This document shows, piece after piece, positions 8,155-13,808 of a stretch of DNA of 13,808 nucleotides. The position numbers and the translations under genes are program-made. Positions within the stretch are counted from its first letter, which is position 1, and every line of letters starts with the position of its first letter. A model generated the notes under the pieces. It was not told the DNA's origin and ran no database searches. It saw nothing but the letters and a program-made list of their open reading frames with translations. The stretch covers positions 1 through 13,808 of the forward strand of contig JAJJLU010004385.1 of the NCBI GenBank assembly GCA_023807065.1, read 5' to 3'. Source of the stretch: Isotricha intestinalis (lineage: Eukaryota > Ciliophora > Litostomatea > Vestibuliferida > Isotrichidae).

Positions 8155-8275
8155 AATTGTTTTTTTTTGTATTATTTATTTTTAAGTTCATTAAAGTATT
8201 TATAAAATAATTAATTGAATATATTCTAAGAATTAATTATATATTTTATTCAATTGATTAATTTTGCAATTAAAT

Positions 8276-9925
8276 ATGCTTTATAATAGTATTCAAAATG
8301 TTAAATATTCAGATTTTTTATCAGAGTTAAATAAATTTGTTTCTTTAAAATACAAAATAAACAATCAAACTCTTCCAATAATTCAAAGTAAATTAGTATT
8401 TTTTAAAAATTTATCTGAAATAAAAAGAATTCCTGTTTGTTATAAATTATTGCAAGAAAAATTTATGAAGAAAATTATTAAATTATATGTTTATTTCCCA
8501 AATTTAATTCAAGAATTATTAGAAGAAATTTATAATACATTTAATTTTGAAATGTATTGCCCAAATATTTTTATAAAAAGTATTGTAAATTTAATTTATT
8601 ATTATGGTATTGGATTAAATTTATCTACAACAAGAATAAAAAAAAATGATATTGAAAATCTTTTTGATGAAATAATATATTTAAAAACAATTTGGTCTGA
8701 TTTAATATCAAGAAAAGATACTTTAAATGAAGATTTTAATGATTATTTAAATCAATATGAAGAAATAAAATTAGATTATGAAAAAATGAAAAATCAATTT
8801 GATGATTTTACAAAAGATTTTTTCACTACAGAATTATTTCCATTATTTGAAAATTTTAAATCTCAATTAAACAAAAATTTATCATCTGATAATTTATATT
8901 CTTCACCCAAAGAAACTCAAGAAAAATTGAAAAATATTCCTTTAAAAAACAGAACTTTTTTTTATAAAAACGAAAAATTAATTTTTGGTGAAGATTTATA
9001 TACAGAATTTAAATATTATTTTTTTCCTTTGAAAAACGATAAAATAGAAGAATTAAAAAAACAAATATGTTCTTTCTTAAATTCTAAAGGAGGAAGGATT
9101 TATATAGGAATATCAGATTCTAAAATAGTAAAAGGTATTGTAATGGATTATAAAAAAAGAGATTTAATAAGAAATGAAATTATAAATTATACATATGATT
9201 TTTTTCCAAAATGCAGAACAAACAAAATAGATATTTTATTTATTCCAATAAAAGATAATGAAGATAATTATGAAAATAATTTATTTGTAATTAAAATTAT
9301 AGTTCATCAAGGTGAGACAGACAAATTATATTCTATGACTGAAAAAGGATATAATGCTTATTTAAGATTACCTGGTCAATGTGCATATTTGACAGCTTTA
9401 GAAATAAAAGATGAAATAATAAAAAGAAATAATAATCCTGAGAAAGCATTAGATGATACTGAATTTCAAGATCCTGAACCTGATAATCCAGAATTAAATG
9501 AATTAAATATTAAAAATAAAAAAAGTAAATTAATCCCTCAAAAAGATTATTATTATTATAATACTTCTGATTCTTATTATTCAGAAAATGAAGACTCAGA
9601 AATATCTTCTAATGATGAAATGGAAGATTATTATTATGGAAATCAAAGAAATCAAAAAAGAAAAAAAAATACTAGAAAAAAAAACGTTTATGTAGTTAAA
9701 ATTATAACTTTTGGAACATCTCCAACTATAAAGAAATTAGAATATATTTTTCAAAATGTCCAATATTGTCAAAAAAAATTTTTAATAAAAGAAGGTAGGG
9801 TACATGGTTTTTTAAACTTTACAAACTTACAATATGCTCAAAATATTATTATGCAATATGATAATTGTTTCTATGATGGATGTGGAGTTAGACTAGTATT
9901 ACAATATAATCAAAAAGATATATAA
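8276..9925 (+). CDS. Schlafen AlbA_2-domain protein with C-terminal RRM-like domain
   Basis: 549 aa from the ATG at 8276 (a TTG four codons earlier is not a likely eukaryotic start). Residues 1-195 are helical and of unknown family, with a coiled-coil-like stretch around 150-180. Residues 237-387 form a Schlafen/AlbA_2 domain: YTEFKYYF, then ICSFLNSKGGRIYIGISDSKIVKGI (the conserved N-x2-GG-x2-YIGI core), and a later FVIKIIVHQG...AYLRLPG strand block. AlbA_2 domains bind nucleic acid, and in some Schlafens they cleave tRNA or rRNA. An acidic/Tyr linker (395-455) and a basic cluster (NQKRKKNTRKKN, about 458-470) precede residues 471-543, where VYVVKIITFG and the RNP1-like HGFLNFTNLQYAQNIIMQY suggest an RRM. 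Probably an RNA-binding or RNA-processing protein. It lies 121 nt downstream of the kinase-DapF gene on the same strand. Confidence 0.78.
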   Translation: MLYNSIQNVKYSDFLSELNKFVSLKYKINNQTLPIIQSKLVFFKNLSEIKRIPVCYKLLQEKFMKKIIKLYVYFPNLIQELLEEIYNTFNFEMYCPNIFIKSIVNLIYYYGIGLNLSTTRIKKNDIENLFDEIIYLKTIWSDLISRKDTLNEDFNDYLNQYEEIKLDYEKMKNQFDDFTKDFFTTELFPLFENFKSQLNKNLSSDNLYSSPKETQEKLKNIPLKNRTFFYKNEKLIFGEDLYTEFKYYFFPLKNDKIEELKKQICSFLNSKGGRIYIGISDSKIVKGIVMDYKKRDLIRNEIINYTYDFFPKCRTNKIDILFIPIKDNEDNYENNLFVIKIIVHQGETDKLYSMTEKGYNAYLRLPGQCAYLTALEIKDEIIKRNNNPEKALDDTEFQDPEPDNPELNELNIKNKKSKLIPQKDYYYYNTSDSYYSENEDSEISSNDEMEDYYYGNQRNQKRKKNTRKKNVYVVKIITFGTSPTIKKLEYIFQNVQYCQKKFLIKEGRVHGFLNFTNLQYAQNIIMQYDNCFYDGCGVRLVLQYNQKDI

Positions 9926-9971
9926 AAAATAATATTTATAATATGATAAAAATTAAAAAAAATATATTATT

Positions 9972-10979
9972 TTAAATTTCGTCATCATCATTATTATCAG
10001 GATTATATAAAGAAGGTTGATAAGCACTTCCACTTACACTTCCATATTTAGGACTTCCTTCATCATTATATATTTCTTGAACATATCCACTTCCAGATTG
10101 AATAGTAACATCAGGTCTATATAAAAAATTCTGTATTTTATTATTATTAATAGGTTTCTGTTTAATTACTTGTTCATTTGAAACTTTAAATACATAATTA
10201 ACAATTTCAGAATCCTTAAAACCATCTTTACAAGCACAAACTTTAATAATACAATCTTTATCTAATATAATTTTAGTACTTTCAGAATATAATTCACCAG
10301 AAAAAGTAGAAGGGATAGAATCATTCATACTATATTTAAAAAATATTTTTCCTCCCCATTCACTTTTTTTTAATCTTTTAACATCACTTTCATCAGGAGT
10401 TAAAAGAAGAAGAGTACCTTTACTCACTTCACCTCCTTTTGGATTTGCATTTGGAGGTTTTAATCTTTTAGAATCTCTTAAATCATATTTTAATATAGAA
10501 TATTTCATTTGAATATCTTCAGTAGGATATTGTTTTAAAAAAGCATTTGAAGGTATATATAATACATCTTCTGGATAAATATATTGAGTGTTTATTCTTG
10601 TTGCCATATTTATTAAATCTATTTTACTTAAAGAATTTAGACAAAATCTATTTGAAGATAAGGATGATGTTGTTGTAAAAAATGGAATATTTTGGGTTAA
10701 TGTTAATATTGAATCATGGATTAAATTTTGAATTTGAATTTTTTTGTTTTTTAAAATTTCAGATTTTTGACGTTCTCTATTAATTATTCTTTTTATTAGT
10801 AAAATATTGTTTAAGGTAATTATTTCAGATTTTAAAAGTTCAAGAAGTTTGTTTATTTTGTTTTTTGTGTTTTGAATTGAAATAGTTTTTGGGTTCGGAG
10901 ATTTTATCAAAGATTGGAAAATAGAGTATTCTTTTTTGAGTTTTTGGAATAAAGATGAAAAATGATTTAAATAATTCAT
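9972..10979 (-). CDS. MED4: Mediator subunit MED4-like protein with internal CHB_HEX_C-type domain
   Basis: 335 aa, ATG start, TAA stop. Residues 35-100 are a charged coiled-coil region. Residues 116-163 (LSKIDLINMATRINTQY..., then QYPTEDIQMKYSIL) follow the MED4 signature, in which an (I/L)IxxAxRIS segment is followed by a proline-rich stretch and YPT-x2-EM-x3-LL. MED4 belongs to the Mediator middle module that links activators to RNA polymerase II. Residues 175-266 are unexpected: PPNANPKGGEVSKGTLLLL, a KIFFKYS strand, then IIKVCACKDGFKDSEIVNYVF. This is the pattern of the chitobiase/hexosaminidase C-terminal immunoglobulin-like fold (CHB_HEX_C, PF13290 type). The tail is Asn/Asp-rich (DNNDDDEI), like the acidic MED4 C-terminus. 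Convergent with the AlbA_2 gene, 46 nt apart. Confidence 0.72.
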   Translation of the reverse strand: MNYLNHFSSLFQKLKKEYSIFQSLIKSPNPKTISIQNTKNKINKLLELLKSEIITLNNILLIKRIINRERQKSEILKNKKIQIQNLIHDSILTLTQNIPFFTTTSSLSSNRFCLNSLSKIDLINMATRINTQYIYPEDVLYIPSNAFLKQYPTEDIQMKYSILKYDLRDSKRLKPPNANPKGGEVSKGTLLLLTPDESDVKRLKKSEWGGKIFFKYSMNDSIPSTFSGELYSESTKIILDKDCIIKVCACKDGFKDSEIVNYVFKVSNEQVIKQKPINNNKIQNFLYRPDVTIQSGSGYVQEIYNDEGSPKYGSVSGSAYQPSLYNPDNNDDDEI

Positions 10980-11749
10980 TTTTTAATTTTATATATAAAA
11001 ATTAAAAACAATTATACATAAAAAAGAAAAATATAAATAAAATGATTATAAATGAATATTTTTATTTTTTTGAAAATCTAAAGATTTAAAGTCAAAGATA
11101 GATTAAATTCAATTATAATATATTTTAATAATTCATTTTGATATTCAGAAATATAAAGCTTTATATCCTTAGAATATTCAAATATTAATTTTAGTCCTAT
11201 TTAATTATATCTAAATATATTTGTTTTCTCTAATCATATAAATATATATTATAATATATATTATATTATTTTTAATCATTTTTGATATCTTATTTTTGTT
11301 AAAAGGAAAATTCATTTAAAAATAAATAATTAGAATTTTGAAAATTATTAACTTTTTCTTGTATTTTATGATTTTTTGTCAACATATTTCTATTTATATG
11401 TTTATTGATTTAATTTATTATAAAAAAGTCAAAATAAATAATAACATTTAAATTAAATTCATTTAGATAAGACAATTTTTTATATAATTTAAAGAAAATA
11501 AATTTTATAAAAAGTTTTTTCATAATCAGAAATATATATACATAATATGGTTACTTTTAAATTAAAAAATAATTTAAAATAAAATTACAAAAATAAATGT
11601 TGTTTTTGTGGATTAAAATCATTAATTTATTAAACATAAAATAAAAATTTAAGTTAAATAAATGAGGATTTTTAATCCCATCTTTTACTTAATATAGTTA
11701 TTAATTTATTTAAAAAAATTTATAAATATTAATAATATAGATATATAAA
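10980..11749. other. 770-nt divergent intergenic region, no gene seen
   Basis: Lies between the starts of the MED4-like gene (-) and the kinase gene (+), so it should contain both promoters. No open frame with coding character, no tRNA A/B boxes and no CRISPR-like repeat. Two small features: a perfect 22-nt AT palindrome at 11241-11262, and a short inverted repeat GGATT/AATCC near 11665-11678. Neither exceeds what such AT-rich DNA could produce by chance. Confidence 0.5.
11241..11262. repeat. Perfect 22-nt AT-only palindrome
   Basis: AATATATATTA followed by its exact reverse complement TAATATATATT. It could extrude as a hairpin, but the A/T background makes it weak evidence for any function. 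Confidence 0.45.
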
Positions 11750-12709
11750 ATGTTAAAATTAAAAAATATTTGGGAAAAATATAAAAAAATAGAAATCATA
11801 GATTCAGGTGGATTTGGTGATGTGTATAGAGCCAAATATAATCATGAATACTTTGTAATCAAAGAAATTAAAAAAAATAAATTTGATAAAAATAAATTTC
11901 TTGGAGAAACAGAAGTTATGAAAATAATGGAGTGCGATAATTCAGTAAAACTAATAGAAATTGTTGATACAGAAGAATCATTTTATATTATATCTGAATT
12001 ATGTTATTTAAATCTTGCAGAATATTTAAAGAGAAGAAAAAAAGGTTTATCAATAGAAGAAATAAAAGAATTATTAACAGACTTAAATAAAGGATTAAAG
12101 GTAATGTATGAGAAAAAAATAATACATGGAGATATTAAGCCTTCAAATATTTTATTATCATTAAATAAAAATAATGTGAATAAAGTATGTTTCAAAATAT
12201 CTGATTTTGGTTTAAGTAAATTATATAAAGAAAATATTATAAGTAAAAGTAGTATAAGAGGCACATCTCAATTTATATCTCCTGAATGTTTAAAAGGTGA
12301 AAAAATAAATGATAAAAGTGATATATGGTCTTTAGGTATTCTTATTTATTATCTTTTATTTAAAAACTATCCTTATGAAGAAACAGAGTATGAAATTATT
12401 AAACAAATAAAATCCAATAAACAATTAAATGTTATATATGATAAATTATTAGATGATTTATTAAAAAAAATGTTAAATCCTAATGTAGATAAAAGAATTA
12501 ACTGGGAAGATTATTTTAATCATCCTTTTTTTAATAATATTACTAATAATTTACCTTCTTTTAATATGATATGTAGTAAACATTCTAAAAATTATTATGG
12601 TTATTGTTCTAATTATAAATGTAACATTTGTGAATTATGTATTCAAAATTCACATAATATTATTCTTTTTTATCAAATATCTTTTAATCAAAATGAATTA
12701 ATCAGATAA
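11750..12709 (+). CDS. Ser/Thr-type protein kinase with C-terminal B-box, tail frameshifted
   Basis: 319 aa in the open frame. The kinase domain (about 13-261) has all catalytic parts: glycine loop SGGFGDVYRA (19-28), VAIK Lys38, HGD-x-K-x2-N (126-133, catalytic Asp128; Gly replaces the Arg of HRD), DFG 152-154, SPE 177-179, DIWSLG (191-196) and Arg249. A B-box-like zinc finger follows: Cys275, His278, Cys286, Cys291, Cys294, Cys297, His302; the last His is not obvious. The final residues (IR, then TAA) are an artefact. One A is missing in the TTAAT at about 12697-12701; with it, the frame would run on from 12709 as NDLSNTINERLNQF. So the ORF is the intact front of a longer, decayed gene. The kinase belongs to the same broad type as the one at 6631 (both have K/RI-x-W/L-EDYF-x-H-x-FF at the end). 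The front may still yield an active truncated kinase. Confidence 0.82.
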   Translation: MLKLKNIWEKYKKIEIIDSGGFGDVYRAKYNHEYFVIKEIKKNKFDKNKFLGETEVMKIMECDNSVKLIEIVDTEESFYIISELCYLNLAEYLKRRKKGLSIEEIKELLTDLNKGLKVMYEKKIIHGDIKPSNILLSLNKNNVNKVCFKISDFGLSKLYKENIISKSSIRGTSQFISPECLKGEKINDKSDIWSLGILIYYLLFKNYPYEETEYEIIKQIKSNKQLNVIYDKLLDDLLKKMLNPNVDKRINWEDYFNHPFFNNITNNLPSFNMICSKHSKNYYGYCSNYKCNICELCIQNSHNIILFYQISFNQNELIR

Positions 12710-13268
12710 ATGATTTATCTAATACAATAAATGAGAGGTTAAATCAATTCATTAATATTAAAATTAACATTGAAGAATTAATAAATAAATAAAATCAATT
12801 AAAGGTAATTCTTCAATATATGAAAAGGCTCAAAATAATAATTATAAACAAAATTTAATTCATTATTTAGAAGTATTGACTAAAAAATTAGAAAAAATTA
12901 ATGTAAATTTAATAAACTTAAATTTAACTCCTTTAAAATAAGACGTTAATATTGAATATGAATATGATTTAAAAAAGGAAAAGATATAAAGAGGATTATA
13001 TAAATCAAATAATTATAAATTCTTTTAAAGAAGTAAAAAGAAATTATGATGATATGGAAGTAGGAACAAATAATGAAGATGAAATAAATAAAATTGTGAA
13101 TTATATTTAAATAATAAAAAATTGATTTTTCTTATAAATATAAATTTCCAAAAGATGGAAAATATAAAATTCAAATTATCATTAAAAACTTTTATCAAAT
13201 AAAATTATATGTTCTATGGTTGTTCTTCTTTAACTTCTTTAAATTTATCTAATTTTAATACTAAATAA
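12710..13268 (+). pseudogene. Decayed 3' part of the kinase gene: coiled coil and BspA-type leucine-rich repeat
   Basis: The coding signal continues past the kinase stop but hops frames. 12709-12789 reads NDLSNTINERLNQFINIK... to TAA at 12790. 12804-12938 reads GNSSIYEKAQNNNYKQNL...LEVLTKKLEKI and stays in that frame past TAA 12939 to about 12980. 12991-13107 reads EDYINQ...KEVKRNYDDMEVGTNNEDE to TAA 13108. 13118-13200 reads KIDFSYKYKFPKDGKYKIQI. 13209-13265 reads MFYGCSSLTSLNLSNFNTK to TAA 13266. The last segment is a BspA/DUF285-type leucine-rich repeat, usually found in tandem. So the parental protein was kinase, B-box, coiled coil and repeat region. At least five frame changes and two in-frame stops (12939, 12976) point to decay. 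No continuous protein is encoded here. Confidence 0.75.
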
Positions 13269-13617
13269 TGTTTCTTAAATAACTTAAAGAATCATAGTAA
13301 TTTTAATTTTTCATTGATTTAATTACTCTTTCAATGTTATCCGTTGATGACAAAATGTGATTATAAGGAAATAAAGCGATTATTTAAATGAAAATATGTA
13401 GTTTATTTATTGAATTTTTTTAATAAATATACTAGAAAAAAAAATAAATAATAATATTTCAAAAATAAAACAATATAAATATTCAATTATATAAACAAAA
13501 AACAAAACACAAATTTTATTTATTAAAAAAAAGTAATTATTACTATATATATATAATATAAAATATCTGTTCTGAATTTATCAATTAAATTCCAAAAAAA
13601 AAAGTGAAAAAAATTAA
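13269..13617. other. Intergenic / further debris, no supported gene
   Basis: 349 nt between the last recognisable leucine-rich repeat and the FHA gene stop. The first about 70 nt may be more decayed repeat sequence, but no repeat unit can be read. The remainder is A/T runs, including an ATATATATAT tract near 13543. No RNA gene seen. Confidence 0.5.
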
Positions 13618-13808
13618 TCATTCATTTTGAACAACACTAAATTTAATTTTACAGGACAAAATTTCTACTATTAACTGATCTTTAATTTGAAAAGAATGAG
13701 TACCAAAAACCCAAGTTCCATTAGTTGAAGCTTTATCTTTCATTCCATCAAGAATAGTCCATTCTTTATTATTATCATCATAAGAAAAAGTAGTTTGATG
13801 TCTACTAA
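13618..13808 (-). CDS. C-terminal part of an FHA-domain protein (partial, runs off window)
   Basis: The minus strand from 13806 to TGA 13618-13620 encodes about 62 residues ending VVQNE. It begins SRHQTTFSYDDNNKEW, then TILDGMKDKASTNGTWVFG and ends in beta-strand-like IKDQLIVEILSCKIKFSVV. The SRH, the ILDG turn and the STNGTWV motif are the phosphothreonine-binding core of FHA domains, so this is an FHA domain at or near the protein C-terminus. FHA domains read phosphothreonine on partner proteins. This is the only gene here that appears to stop with TGA, which supports TGA being a genuine stop in this organism. The N-terminal part lies beyond the right edge, so the protein type (kinase, transcription factor, other) is unknown. 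Confidence 0.8.
   Translation of the reverse strand, partial: SRHQTTFSYDDNNKEWTILDGMKDKASTNGTWVFGTHSFQIKDQLIVEILSCKIKFSVVQNE

Noticed and set aside
8264..8275. TTG start four codons upstream of the AlbA_2 gene ATG
   Set aside because: A eukaryotic gene with an ATG twelve bases later; the upstream codons add nothing conserved.
10980..11749. tRNA, snRNA, transposon ends or CRISPR-like repeats in the longest intergenic region
   Set aside because: No A/B boxes, cloverleaf pairing, terminal inverted repeats or regularly spaced repeats could be found by eye; AT palindromes are expected at this base composition.
12004..12264. Open frame on the minus strand
   Set aside because: Antisense to the core of the kinase domain; its composition is a by-product of the sense codons.
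12700..13268. Programmed ribosomal frameshifting of the Euplotes type (stops after AAA) as an explanation for the broken kinase tail
   Set aside because: Some breaks follow AAA, but others do not, both directions and several indels are needed, two stops lie within a frame, and complete neighbouring genes end normally at TAA. Single-base deletions explain the breaks better.

Overview
This is very AT-rich nuclear DNA of a microbial eukaryote. The evidence is a centrin, a retromer VPS26 subunit, a Mediator MED4-like subunit, eukaryotic protein kinases, a Schlafen AlbA_2 protein and an FHA domain, plus two very short GT-AG introns (36 and 38 nt). Gene spacing is tight, from 46 to about 770 nt. 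Complete genes all end in TAA. The FHA gene at the right edge ends in TGA. No gene needs a reassigned stop codon. I cannot place the lineage more closely: ciliates and other compact, AT-rich protists all fit.

Layout from left to right. 1-294: 3' end of a decayed RING-finger gene (+). 682-1722: VPS26 (-), whose first intron directly follows the ATG. 2182-2709: centrin (-). 2904-4409: 501-aa Lys/Asn-rich protein with a weak F-box-like segment (-). 4473-5095: a 194-aa unknown gene read only after removing a 38-nt intron (+). 5249-6523: 424-aa basic unknown protein (-). 6631-8154: kinase-like domain fused to a diaminopimelate epimerase (DapF) domain (+). 8276-9925: AlbA_2 plus RRM-like protein (+). 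9972-10979: MED4-like protein with an internal CHB_HEX_C-type domain (-). 11750 to about 13268: intact kinase plus B-box frame, followed by a frameshifted coiled-coil and BspA-type leucine-rich tail (+). 13618-13808: C-terminus of an FHA protein (-), running off the window.

The standout gene is the kinase-DapF fusion. The C-terminal half aligns along its length with bacterial DapF, including the closing GHP-x3-TG...YxGFI signature, yet both catalytic cysteines are replaced (Asn338 and Ser445). The kinase half keeps the VAIK lysine and DFG but has lost the glycine loop and the HRD Asp/Asn. It looks like a double pseudoenzyme, perhaps a ligand sensor or scaffold built from a horizontally acquired bacterial lysine-pathway (or peptidoglycan-pathway) enzyme. 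A second kinase of the same general type lies 3.6 kb downstream, with catalytic residues intact but its own C-terminal region collapsing. The genes do not form an operon. They are individually oriented eukaryotic genes, with divergent pairs at 4409/4473, 6523/6631 and 10979/11750.
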